A stretch of DNA of 64,000 bases, taken from Dromiciops gliroides (taxonomy: Eukaryota; Chordata; Mammalia; Microbiotheria; Microbiotheriidae). The stretch spans positions 310,121 through 374,120 of the forward strand of contig NC_057867.1 of NCBI RefSeq assembly GCF_019393635.1, given 5' to 3'. Positions 54,740 through 64,000 of this stretch are shown in pieces. How positions within the stretch are numbered: position 1 is the first letter of the stretch; the number at the start of each line of letters is the position of its first letter. The translations under genes were made by a program, and so were the position numbers. The notes under the pieces were generated by a model, which searched no databases, was not told where the DNA came from, and was given only the letters and a program-made list of their open reading frames with translations.

Positions 54740-55140
54740 TTTTAAATTACTTTTCTTTAATTTGTAAAAAATGTAAGAATTATAAGCACCCTGAAGGCCT
54801 TTGCAGATTCAAACTTGGTCCCTTGAATTCCCTATCCCTCACTTTCTCTAAAGAAGCATTTGGAAAAAAAAAAAAAAAAGAAGCACTTGGGGGGGCAGCT
54901 AGGTGGCACAGTCGATAAAGCATCAGCCCTAGATTCAGAAGGACCTGAGTTCAAATCTGACCTCAGACACTTGACACTTACTAGCTGTGTGACCCTGGGC
55001 ATGCCACTTAACCCTCATTGCCGCCCCCCCTCCCTCGACCACCCCCCCCCCCGCAAAAAAAATGAGCCCTGGAGCTGCTTGCATCTAAAGCCATTGAAGA
55101 CCCAGGAAGTTTTACTACTTAGAAACTCTCATTGCTATCA
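54740..55140. repeat. Outlying piece of the 340 bp tandem unit
   Basis: CTCACTTTCTCTAAAGAAGC then (after a WSINE1) GAGCTGCTTGCATCTAAAGC CATTGAAGACCCAGG. The same block order appears in the array at 45600-45660 and 46300-46340. Confidence 0.55.
54889..55062 (+). mobile_element. WSINE1 copy with C-run
   Basis: Full length; the expected poly(A) start is replaced by CCCCCCTCCC and poly(C) before AAAAAAAA. AAGAAGCAYTTGG flanks it. Confidence 0.9.
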
Positions 55141-55179
55141 TGTGGGCTTTTCTGGCCACCTCAGTCACATTTCCGTCAT

Positions 55180-55740
55180 GATAAATATTGGAGGAGATGC
55201 GGGAAAATTGGAACACTAATGTACTGCTGGTGGAGCTGTGAACTGATCCAACCATTCTGGAGCACAATTTGGAACCATGCCCAAAAGGCTATAAAACTGT
55301 GCATACCCTTTGACCCAGCAATACCACTACTAGGTCTATATACCAAAAGGATAATAAAAAAGGGAAAGGGACCGACATGTACAAAAAATATTTATAACTG
55401 CTCTTTCTGTGGTAGCAAAGTTAAGAAAAAGAACTATGGGGTCTGAATACAGATTGAAGCCTACTATTTTCACTTTTGTTTTTACTTTTTTGTTATTGTT
55501 CTTTTTTATTCTTTCTTGGGTTTTTTTCCCCTTTTGTTCTGATTCTTGTTACAACATAACTAATGTGGAAATATGTTTAATATGATTGTAATGTATAACC
55601 TATATCAAATTGCTTGCTATCCTTGGGAAGGGGAAGGGAAGGGAGGGTGGGAGAAAAATCTGGAACTCAAAAAAAATCTTTACATGTAATTGGAAAAATA
55701 ATCTAAATAAATAAATAAATTTTTAAAAAATAAAATAAAA
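55180..55740 (+). mobile_element. L1 LINE 3' end
   Basis: AAAATTGGAACACTAATGTA, GAGCTGTGAACTGATCCAAC (zinc-knuckle part, MYCWWSCELIQPFW), then a 3' UTR ending in AAATAAATAAATAAA. Confidence 0.85.
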
Positions 55741-55744
55741 GTTA

Positions 55745-56440
55745 TAGAGAAAAATAAAGCTAGAATATGTGAGAAGTATAGAGACAGTAATAAAATATGA
55801 AAAAACCAAAAAAGAATATCAAGGGAGCTAATGGGAAAAATGCAAAGGAAGGTAGTCTAGACATACCAGATCTAAAGCTATATTATAAAGCAGCAACCAT
55901 CAAAATTATTTGGTACTGGCTAAGAAATAGAGAGGTGGATCAGTGGAATAGGTTAGGCACACAAAACACAGCAGTAAAGGAATATAGCAATCTCCTGTTT
56001 GATAAACCCAAAGACTCTAACCTCCACGCTAAAAACTCACTGGCAAAAACTCTTGGGCAAAGAAAGAAGTGATACCTTTCATTGTTTTCTTTTGAGTTTT
56101 CTTATACAAAATGACTAATATGGTAATGTTTCAAGGATTCTTTTTTTTTTCCCTTCCCATGAGGCAATTGGGGTTAAATGATTTGCCCAGAGTCACACAG
56201 CTACTAAGTGTCAAATGTCTGAGGTTGGATTTGAACTCAGGTCCTCCTGACTCCAGGGCTGGTGCTCTATCCACTGCGCCACCTAGCTGTCCCCATATGG
56301 TAATATTTTATATAATTGCATATGTATAACCTATATCTGATTGCTTGCTGTCTCAGGAAGGGAAGAGGGGAGGGAGGGAAGGAGGGATAGAATTTGGAAA
56401 TCAAATCTTTAAATAAAAAAGAATTGTCTTTACATGTAAT
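55745..56440 (+). mobile_element. L1 LINE, internally deleted
   Basis: KLYYKAATIKIIWYWLRNREVDQWNRLGTQ block (55880-55960) and DKPKDSN, then a jump from AACTCTTGGGCAAAGAAAGA (about 56060) to the L1 3' UTR. Ends near 56440 after AAATCTTTAAATAAAAAAGA. A WSINE1 lies at 56141-56294. Confidence 0.8.
56141..56294 (-). mobile_element. WSINE1 copy
   Basis: TSD ATATGGTAATGTTT / ATATGGTAATATTT. Confidence 0.93.
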
Positions 56441-56446
56441 GGGGGT

Positions 56447-56597
56447 GGGGGCAGCTAGATGGCGCAGTGGTTAAAGCGCTGGCCCTGGATTCAGGAGTAC
56501 CTGAGTTCAAATCCAGCCTTAGACACTTAACACTTACTAGCTGTGTGACCCTGGGCAAGTCACTTAACCCCCATTGCCCCGCAAAAAAAACCAAAAC
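56447..56597 (+). mobile_element. WSINE1 copy
   Basis: TSD CATGTAATGGGGG on both sides. Confidence 0.93.
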
Positions 56598-56946
56598 ATG
56601 TAATGGGGGAAAATAAAATATTTTTAAAAGTAAACAAAAAAATCTGACCTCAGACACTGAAAAAAATTTTTAAGTAAAAAAAAAAAGCATTTATCAAAAA
56701 AAATACCTAGAAAGGCCAATCTGAGGAACAGATTAGGTATACACCTTACAGAAGCAAATGAGCACAGTAACCTGCTGTTTGATAAGACCAGAGACTCCAG
56801 CTACTGGTGTAAGAGATCATTAATCAACAAAAACTGCTGGGAAAATAGGAACACACTGGAAGAAACCAGGTATAGACTAACATTTCATACCATATACCAA
56901 CATAAGCATCAAAGGTATATATAACCTAGATATAAAAGGTGACACT

Positions 56947-57742
56947 TGTTATGATGAGTATAGACCACCTGGATTTGATGGAGCTGCCTTATTATCCAAA
57001 AGGATTTTATGAAACCCTGGATTAATAGGAACAAAATGACCTCCAACTGAACTCCAAACTGAACCCAGATAGCTAGCAGATAAGTCCCTATCTACTGACT
57101 TCTTTCCCCAGGATAGTAAGTCCCTATCTTGTTAAAATATCTGGGCATCCTCATCCTTGCCAAACCTTTTTTTTTTTGGGGGGGGGGATCATATAATCTT
57201 ATAGTGTTTCCTTTAAGTCAAACTATCAAACTGACATTTCATACATTCTTGTTATAGTTGAAATTGTTAAACTGATTCATATTTCTTACATTTTTGTCAT
57301 AGTGTTTACTTTTAAGTTGATTTGTATCATGCTGATGAAACTGATAACATCCTGTTTATATATCATCACAAAAAAAAAAAGGGTGTCAGGGGCAGCCAGG
57401 TGGTGCAGTGGATAAAGCACTGGCCCTGGATTCAGGAGGACCTGAGTTCAAATCTGGCCTCAGACACTTGGCACTTACTAGCTGTGTGACCCTGAGCAAG
57501 TCACTTAACCCTCATTGCCTGGCCAAAAAAAAAAAACAAAAAAAAGGTGTCTTCCATCTCCTTCTTTGGAGGGAGTCTCCACATGATTCATACCTGCTTG
57601 TTTGGGACAAATAAACTGGTCCTATGTTTTTTCTGTCTGTCTCTGATCTGGTTTTTCCTGTAAGAGACATTATGAAAATAAGAATTGCTCTGATTTGGTT
57701 TTTTCTGTAGGAGACAGGCATAAAAACAAAAATTTGATAACA
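56947..57742 (+). mobile_element. Solo LTR (family H), fossil
   Basis: 796 bp including a WSINE1. Ends TGTTAT...ATAACA are inverted repeats of each other. CACT (56943-56946) is repeated at 57743-57746, and the L1 continues across the joint. There is a TTTATATAT box near 57355 and AATAAA at 57609-57614. The 4 bp TSD fits class I (gamma-like) ERVs. Near its 3' end GATYTGGTTTTTYCTGTARG is duplicated about 60 bp apart. Confidence 0.9.
57389..57545 (+). mobile_element. WSINE1 copy inside solo LTR
   Basis: AAAAAGGGTGTC / AAAAAGGTGTC flank it. Confidence 0.93.
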
Positions 57743-58010
57743 CACTATAAACAAATTAGAAGAGCAAGAAAAAAAATCACTTTTCAAATCTATGGCTAGG
57801 GGAAGTATTCAAGACCAAACAAAGGCTAAAAAGGATAATAAAATAAAATGTACAATTTTCATTATATAAAATTAAGCCATTTTTCACAAGCTAAAACAAT
57901 GTACATAATTTTAGAAAGGAAATTATTAGCTGAGGAAAATTTTTTGTAGCAAGTTTCTCTGATAAAGGCATTCATGCCTAAGATCTCTATGGAACTAATT
58001 CAAAATGAAA

Positions 58011-58550
58011 AGACCAATAGATCTGTCTCATAATACGAAAGCAAAGCTTTGGTTCTAGGAGTACCCTAAGGGAGTGGCATATCTATTCTCTACTGTTATT
58101 GGCTTAAGCCTTAATTCCAACATGGTCCCCCTACTATTAACCAACATTGATGAGTTCTCCACTTCTATCTAACCACTTAACCTCAATTATCCATTTAATA
58201 AGGGTTTTTTCCAATATATTAGCAAACACAAAAGTAAAACTATTCCCTGAACCCTTACATTTCAGGGGCATAGTCTCCCCTGTACCACTTTGGTCCCTGG
58301 GAGAGACCAAGGCTCAGATTTAATATAGTTTCTACATAGCATTGTTTCCACCAAGGTCATATCTAAATACAGCACTGCTTTTGGATGGATTTTCCATTCA
58401 GCCACCACTGGGCTGAGTGCCCAAGGTCATTCTCCAGCTCAGGACTCCCAAACTGGATTGCCTTGGGTGCCAATTCCAACAGAGAACCTTATGATGGCTC
58501 ACTCTCCATCACCTCAAATGAAAGAACAAAAATCAAGGTATAAAACCAAG
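58011..58550. other. Unclassified stretch
   Basis: No recognised feature; target region of the U1 retrocopy. Confidence 0.35.
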
Positions 58551-58555
58551 TGATA

Positions 58556-58719
58556 ATACTTACCTGGCAGGGGTGATTCCATGATCACGAAGGTGGTTTC
58601 CCCAGGGCGAGGCTTATCCATTGCACTCCTCCAGGGCTGACCCCTGCAATTTCCCCAAATGCGGGAAACTCGACTGCATAATTTGTGGTAGTGGGGGACT
58701 GCATTCGCACTCTCCCCTA
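58556..58719 (+). pseudogene. RNU1: U1 snRNA retropseudogene, full length
   Basis: 164 nt, the normal U1 length. It starts ATACTTACCTGGCAGGGG (with the intact 5' splice-site-pairing ACTTACCTG) and keeps CATGATCACGAAGGTGG, the stem-loop II/III frame and the Sm site ATAATTTGTGGTAG. Differences from the standard U1 I recall include loop I neighbours (TGATTCC for AGATACC), stem-loop II (CTCCTCCAGGGCTG), and transitions in stem-loops III and IV. It is followed by AAGAAAAAAAAACAACAAC and flanked by CCAAGTGA on both sides, so it was copied by L1 machinery. It has no snRNA promoter of its own; upstream TATAAAA is likely chance. Confidence 0.9.
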
Positions 58720-58739
58720 AGAAAAAAAAACAACAACAA

Positions 58740-60264
58740 CAGCCAAGTGACACATGTTGACCTTGGTTAGGGAGAGCTCAAGGCCTCTTCCCTTACAACA
58801 TTGTCTCTCTTTTCTTTCTGGAAATTGCCAAGCAGGAAGGAGACAGACCAAAAGGAGCAGATCCTGGTGGACTGGTGCCTTCTGAATGTAGCTCCAGTTC
58901 AAATCTGTGAAAATGCTTAATCTAGAGCATACCTCATGGACAATGGTTATGGACATCAAATTCTGTGTGAAGGAAGGGAAATTTTTAATTCTCTAGGCAT
59001 TGTGACCCCAGAACCTAATCTTGTCAGAGAAGAAAGATATCCTGGGCAACACCTAACAGTTAATCCTGAATTCTTAAGTTTCCAAGTTCTCAAGTTCAAG
59101 ATCTTGAGATTCTGACCTTCTAGAGATAGAAGGGGGTGTCCTGATCCAGTAAGCTCCTTGGAGAAAGATGAGAATGGTCTGCATAAATCATCTCTGTGAA
59201 GTGTCCTATGTGGAGAGAAAATGCCGTGAATACCTCAGACAGTGCAGATGTGGCAGAGAGTGGATTCTTCTTTAGCCCCAAAGTCTGTTTATCTTCTGAC
59301 CCATGGGGTTGGAGCATGAGTCTAGGGGAGAAAGGGGAAGAATCTGTGGGAAAGAAGGAATTATGGAATATCAAAGGCTTGCCCCAAGGACAACCCTCAG
59401 TTTATACATACCCTTTTCTCAGAGGCCTCATGGGCTGTCCAGTCCTGTACCTTTGATATGATATAAGTGTTGAGTTCAATTCTAGGCATCATGGTTTAAG
59501 GAGGACATTGATGAGCCATGAAGTGTCCACAGAGAGGCAACCAAGGATGGCTACAGGCTTTGAATGTATCTCATAAAAGGAGCAAATTAAGGAATTAGGA
59601 ATCTTGATCTTAGAGGAGAGGAGTGCCTGTCACAAAGTAGGTATATAATATTTACTGACTAACTGGGATTTCATGAGGAGGAGGAAACTCCTTGAAGCCA
59701 AGAAATGGAGTGGTGGGAGAAGAGCACATGTGCAGACCCGAATGCTCTTGATCACATGAAAGGAACTCAGAAAGTTCTGCAGAAATTCAGGAAGAGTCTG
59801 ATATTAAGCATTTGCCATATGCAGTGCACAGTCCTAGAGATAAGGGAAGAACTTTTGTGGCAGCCGTCTCCTACTGTTTACTTATAGGGAGCTGGCAGCC
59901 CATGTGATGGAAACTACTCACTAGCCCTATTTCTCCCATCAGAGAAGGTCCTTTAGGGCTTTTAACCTTTCCTCTAAGAAATAGGGAGAAACTATCTAGT
60001 CAAGTCAACAAAGAGATAGGTACAGAGCACTATGTTAAACACTGGGAAAGAAAGACAAACAGGAAATAGCCCAGGGCCTCAAGAAGGTTCCCCTCTGCTG
60101 ACCAGTAAGAAGGTGTGTGCGCACATACAACGAAAAGTAAACCAAAATGACACACCAAATACCACATCATCTCAAGCAGGAGAGACCAGTCACCACTTGA
60201 GGTGATCAGGAAAGACTCCCTGTAGCAGGGCCACATGAATTATGCTCCAAAGGAAGCCAGACCT
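58740..60264. other. Unique stretch, no gene assigned
   Basis: Short frames only (up to 86 codons, 59196-59456, no domain). GTGCCTGTCACAAAGTAGGT near 59625 may be a decayed L2/MIR tail. A further LTR at about 59030-59470 is conceivable but unsupported. Confidence 0.4.
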
Positions 60265-60267
60265 TCT

Positions 60268-60905
60268 TTTTTATATATAATATTTTATTTCCCCCTAATT
60301 ACATGGAAAGACAATTTTAACATTGGTTTTTTTAAATTTGGAGTTCCAAATTTTCTCCCTCTTATTTCCCACCTCCCTGAGATGGTAAGCAATTTGATAT
60401 AGGTGATGAATGTTCAATCGTGCAAAATATATGACCATTTTAGTCATGTTGTAAAAGAAGACACAGATCCAAAGGGGAAAAAAACCATGAAAAAATAAGG
60501 AAAGTGAAAAAGTCTGCTTCGATCTGCATTCAGACTGCATCAGTTCTTTTCCTGGAGGTGGAGAGCATTTTTCATCATAAGTCCTTTGGAATTGTTTTGG
60601 ATTATTGTCTTGATAAGAATAGCTAAGTTATTCACAGATGATCATCATATAATACTGCTCTTACTCTGTACAATGTTGTCCTCATTCTGCAATTGATATC
60701 AGTCCACTTAAGTCCTTCCAGGTTTCTCTGAACTCCTGCTCATCGTTTCTTACAGAACAATAGTATTCCATTCTATTCACATACCACAACTTGTTCAGCC
60801 ATTCCCCAGTTGATGGGCATCCCCTCAGTTTCCAATTCTTTGCCTTTTTTATGATCTCTTTGGGATACAAACCCACTAGTGGTACTGCTGGATCAAAGGG
60901 TACGC
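60268..60905 (-). mobile_element. L1 LINE 3' end, antisense
   Basis: AATATTTTATTTCCCCCTAA, then CTCCCTCTTATTTCCC, AAGTCCTTCCAGGTTTCTCT, TTGATGGGCATCCCCTCAGT and GGTACTGCTGGATCAAAGGG follow the antisense L1 3' UTR and ORF2 end as at 50200-50890, with a deletion after CAATTCTTTGCC. Confidence 0.88.
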
Positions 60906-62155
60906 ACAATTTTAAATTTTCTAAGGAAAATGAGTTGGAGAAGGTGGGATAGCAAAGCCAAAAGTCTCGAGGTAGGAGATGGAATAGTGTCTGAGTAGCA
61001 ACTAGCATGCAGTGAAAGGAAGAGAATGAAATGTGTTGAAGTACTCATGCTTCCAGAGTGAGGCCTGCTATATCTCCAAAACACTTCAGGGTTCTAGGAG
61101 TGTCACCGAAGGGTTGAGATTCTCTTCCTCTAAGGCTAAGATATCAAGCCCCCATGCCCAAGTGTTTCCCCTCCCAAATGTCAGAAGCCATTAATTAACA
61201 TGTCAGCTCCATGTAATGATTTTATCCTGGAGTCAATAGGGAGCCACTGAAGACTTTAGAGGAGAGGAGTGAAAAGCTAGATCTGTATTTTAGGAATATC
61301 AACTTAGCAGCTCTGTGGAGGGTAGGTCTGAGATGGGAGAGATGGAAGACATGGGAAACAGGGAAAGATATTTGGAGGTCACTGAAAGAGCCAACTGATG
61401 AAGTCCTGAAGTAGGGTGATAACTGTGAGTGGGGGGAATGGGCTCCCATACAGAGAAAGAATTGAAAGGACTTGGCTACTGATCAGATTACTGGAGTACA
61501 CGTAGACAGGGATAAGGAAGAGGGGAAAATCTAGGGTGACTCTAAGGTGTTGAGACTGGAGACCGGAAAGATGGTGGTACCCTCAAGGGAAATACACAAC
61601 TTTGGAGAAAAAATTGGTTTGCTTGGGGTATCTGGGTGAGGAGGCTGAGGGACATAGGAGAGAGAATGATCTGTGTCTTGAGCGTCATGGCATCGAGATG
61701 CCTTTGTGAAAGCTAGACCGTTCCCTGAAGACCCGAGTCAGGGTGGTTGGTGCCTCTTTGCAGACAGGGTACCGAGGCAGGAGCCTGCTGTCCTTCCAGG
61801 TCTAGTCCCCAAGAAGCAGGAGAGTCTCCCAAGACGTAGTTGATGCCTACGGTCCCGTGGTGGTGGTGGCTGACGTGGCAAAAGCGACACTTCCGGAAGG
61901 AGCCCCGAAGAGCTCCCACCCCACGAAGGGCTGCCACACTCCCTGCTTCAGGGCTTGGTGTGTGACAACAAAGGGGGCAGGCATTGCTTGGAATTGGCAG
62001 TTCCTGGTTTTCTGTTCCCGCCTTAGCTCTCTTTCTCCAGGCTGTCATTCGGCCTGCCAGAGGAGGCTCCTGGCCGGGGAAACAAGGCTTCTAGCCCTCG
62101 CACTGTCCTCCTCCACCTCGGTCCAGGGTAATTGGGCTCTAGAAAGGTAAAGGGA
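60906..62155. other. Unique stretch, no gene assigned
   Basis: Purine-rich middle (61200-61680) and GC-richer right part (61700-62150). Frames up to 111 codons (minus, 61713-62048) lack known domains. (GGT)n near 61858. Confidence 0.4.
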
Positions 62156-62196
62156 TGGCATCACCTACCTTGAGGAGCTTCAGACTAGGTTTGCAT

Positions 62197-62215
62197 CCAC
62201 TAGATGGCAGCAGAG
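62197..62215 (+). promoter_or_regulatory. CTCF-type motif
   Basis: CCACTAGATGGCAGCAGAG fits the CTCF core consensus at every position. It lies in unique GC-rich DNA rather than a repeat. Binding is not known. Confidence 0.6.
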
Positions 62216-62322
62216 CACCAGAAATGGAACCCGATCCCGAGATCCAGAGCAGGGGGAGGAGAGGCGTACTGCTCCCTGCATTCCCCACTGTCCCTCTGCC
62301 ACAGCAGGGTGGGAACGAGACT

Positions 62323-62512
62323 CGGGGCACGGGCAAGCCCAGGCTGAGGCCCAGCCCAAGGGCCTGGCGATGGGCACGGGCACACACACACATATGGGCA
62401 TGGGCAAGGGTGGGGCCGTTGCATGGACAAAGGTTTTGACACAAGGATGGGCATGATGACAGGCACCTGTGAGGGCACAGGCACGGGCATGGGCATGGGC
62501 ATGGGCAGAGCA
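62323..62512. repeat. (GGGCAT)n-type hexamer array
   Basis: GGGCAC/GGGCAT/GGGCAA units, loose from 62323 and clean at 62480-62510 (GGGCATGGGCATGGGCATGG). Frames through it are artefacts of the repeat. Confidence 0.85.
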
Positions 62513-62784
62513 AGCCATCTGGTGGGTGGGCAGAACTCAATCAGAACCTCCTCCAGAGCAGGGAGCAAAGCAGAGCTGCTGGGCCAAAGGTCTCTGGACC
62601 TCGAAGGTGCACTCAGTCCTGCCCGAGAAGCCAGTGCCCCTCTGCCTTCTTCAGGGGCCCCCAAACCCTCACTCTGCGTTGCTGTAATGGGAAGTGCCCA
62701 AGAGCCCACCCTGAGGGCCAGAAATGAGCTGCAAAGACACCAAGGCCAACACCCTCGATTTCCAGATTGGGGGAGATCTGTGTC

Positions 62785-62885
62785 TCAGAGGTGCGGAGAC
62801 TTACCCAAGGTCACACGGCTTATGATACTGTTGGGGGGGATCCCAGCCTTCCAGACCCCAAGCCCAAGGCTCTATCTACAGCACC
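62785..62885 (-). mobile_element. MIR/CORE-SINE remnant
   Basis: GACTTACCCAAGGTCACACGG, then CCCAAGGCTCTATCTACAGC ACCA. Diverged. Confidence 0.6.
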
Positions 62886-63114
62886 ATTTCTCCCACTCTG
62901 GGGGGGCACACTAGCTTTGGAGTGAAAAGCCTGGAGGGGCAGCCTCTCTCCCATGGACATTCCTGGCTGGGGAGCGGGGGGGGGGGTCCTGTCATCCCTC
63001 CCAGGCTGGGTTGTTGGGAACAGGCTATGTCTGAGGCTCAGTGGTCCCTTGAGAGTGTAGAGAGACTGTCCCCACCGGTAAGAGTGTAGAGAGATGGACC
63101 TGGCAGACAGGGTG

Positions 63115-63222
63115 AAGTGACCTGCCCAGGGTCACACAGCTAGTGAGTGTGTCTGAGGCCCTGCACTCAGGTCTTCCTGACTCCAGGCCCAGGGTTCCAT
63201 CCACTGGTTCACCTAGCTGGCA
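63115..63222 (-). mobile_element. Older WSINE-related SINE
   Basis: GTGACCTGCCCAGGGTCACA, then CCATCCACTGGTTCACCTAG. Several internal deletions; an older copy. Confidence 0.75.
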
Positions 63223-63371
63223 TAGAATGAGGACACACCAAACTCTTGGACTACTTAGCCACCCACTCTAGTAGTACTGAATCTGTTCTCTGGGCCCCAC
63301 CTTCCAAGACTTAGAGAGAGACATAGTATCCACCAACACCCCCCACACCACCCGTGCCTGTTCCAGGACGT

Positions 63372-63485
63372 GAGAGATAGAGACAGAGAGAGACAGAGAC
63401 AGAGAGGGAGGGGAGAGAGAGACAGAGAGGGAGGGAGAGGGAGAGAGACAGAGACAACAGGCAGGCAGGCAGGCAGGCAGGCAGA
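63372..63485. repeat. (GAGACAGA)n and (GGCA)n microsatellites
   Basis: Purine-rich GAGACAGAG runs followed by seven GGCA units (63460-63484). Confidence 0.95.
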
Positions 63486-64000
63486 GAGGACCACCAACTC
63501 ACTCACACATGCCCAGGTGGGCAGAAAAGAGGTGTTGGATCTTATGGGAAGGGAGTGGTGAAAACCCGTGTGTCTCATTCTGCACCTGCAGTCCACCACC
63601 TCTGTGAAGAGGAGAGAACAAGGTTCACCATCAGTCCTCTGGCATCCACGTGGATCATCAAGTTCAGCTGAGCCTCTGTGTCTCACAGGGTCTGCTTTGC
63701 ACTCCATCTCCTCCACAACACTCTGGAAGCTCAAGGGGGCCTGGAAGTCGTCTAGTTTAGCCTGCTTGTTGTTCAATGGCTCACCTCAGAATGAAAAGGG
63801 CTCCCTGTCCTACCACCAGCCCTGACAAAGCTCTGCCCCACGCTCAGTGGCATCAGCTGCAAGGCCGGATGGGAAGGGCAGGAAAGGCCTCCATGCCAAG
63901 CCTTGACAGGACTGGTCCCCACCTCTACTTCCCGCCCCAGTCTAGCAAGGAATACCCTTGGTTAGTGGGGGTGGGGTCGGGGGTGGCTAGGCATGGTGGC
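63486..64000. other. Unique stretch to window end, no gene assigned
   Basis: A 173-codon minus frame (63255-63776) is mostly microsatellite translation. Nothing recognised. Confidence 0.4.

Larger units (their letters stand above)
56700..58010 (+). mobile_element. L1 LINE fragment split by a solo LTR
   Basis: ACAGTAACCTGCTGTTTGAT and ATAAAAGGTGACACT before the LTR; ATAAACAAATTAGAAGAGCA, AAGACCAAACAAAGG and AAGTTTCTCTGATAAAGGC after it. Old and diverged. Confidence 0.8.

Noticed and set aside
58535-58560. TATA box driving the U1 copy
   Set aside because: U1 genes use a proximal sequence element without TATA, and the copy has a poly(A)-rich tail and TSD, so it is a retrocopy without its promoter.
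59030-59470. A further LTR
   Set aside because: TATA-like TTTATACATA alone; no paired copy, no TSD and no terminal TG/CA ends found.
62423-62914. 163-codon frame through the GGGCAT array
   Set aside because: The frame includes hexamer-repeat translation (MGMGMG type) and a MIR remnant.

Overview
The window reads as repeat-rich, non-coding DNA from a marsupial, probably an Australian lineage (dasyurid-like is my best guess). The main sign is about 45 copies of one short retroposon: a tRNA-like head (GGGGCAGCTAGGTGGCGCAG), a MIR-like CORE (CTAGCTGTGTGACCCTGGGC) and a poly(A) tail straight after TTGCC. I recognise this as WSINE1-like. Many copies still show 10-19 bp target-site duplications (TSDs). 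Marsupial-type L1 LINEs, L2/CR1-clade LINE tails, old MIR copies and several LTR families make up most of the rest. I found no intact host protein gene. Nearly all open frames are L1, SINE or LTR sequence, or simple repeat, or shadows of these.

Layout. 0-5.1 kb: two LTR families (one on both sides of an L1/MIR stretch), a GC-rich stretch and an 8-unit TG-rich minisatellite. 5.4-9.2 kb: antisense L1 with four WSINE1 insertions. 9-20 kb: mostly unique DNA with SINEs, an L2 tail, a diverged tandem/foldback region at 12.1-12.7 kb and a long tetranucleotide array at 15.6 kb. 20-22 kb: a long L2-type LINE with a decayed reverse-transcriptase signature. 22.3-24.4 kb: an L1 interrupted by a composite SINE insertion. 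28.9-30.2 kb: rearranged L1. 33.9-38.7 kb: stacked LTR debris with a short gag-like remnant. 38.9-42.2 kb: a young 5'-truncated L1 carrying two WSINE1 copies. 43.6-47.3 kb: an LTR with a tRNA-Trp-type primer site, then a diverged tandem array of about 340 bp units. 50.2-52.5 kb: a second young L1, inverted relative to the first. 54.3 and 56.9 kb: two solo LTRs with clear TSDs, one inside a WSINE1 and one inside an L1. 58.56 kb: a full-length U1 snRNA retrocopy. 60.3-64 kb: an L1 tail, GC-rich unique DNA, a GGGCAT hexamer array and a strong CTCF-type motif.

The most striking object is at 31,721-32,952. It is an almost perfect palindrome: two 543 bp arms (I see one mismatch) around a 146 bp GC-rich centre, flanked by a direct 4 bp duplication AGAC. 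Each arm is a complete 362 bp LTR followed by a primer site matching tRNA-Arg(UCG). Both outer ends are therefore U3 ends, unlike a normal provirus (U3 at one end, U5 at the other). The match to the primer tRNA runs for 38 nt, ending exactly at the 3' edge of the anticodon loop, instead of the usual 18 nt. The LTR ends also carry a strong CTCF core motif in divergent orientation. This is the best candidate here for something not described before.

If any of this DNA acts together, it is as a record of layered insertions (MIR/L2, then older L1, LTRs, young L1 and WSINE1, then solo LTRs inside them) and as a possible source of CTCF sites and double-stranded RNA. That is inference.
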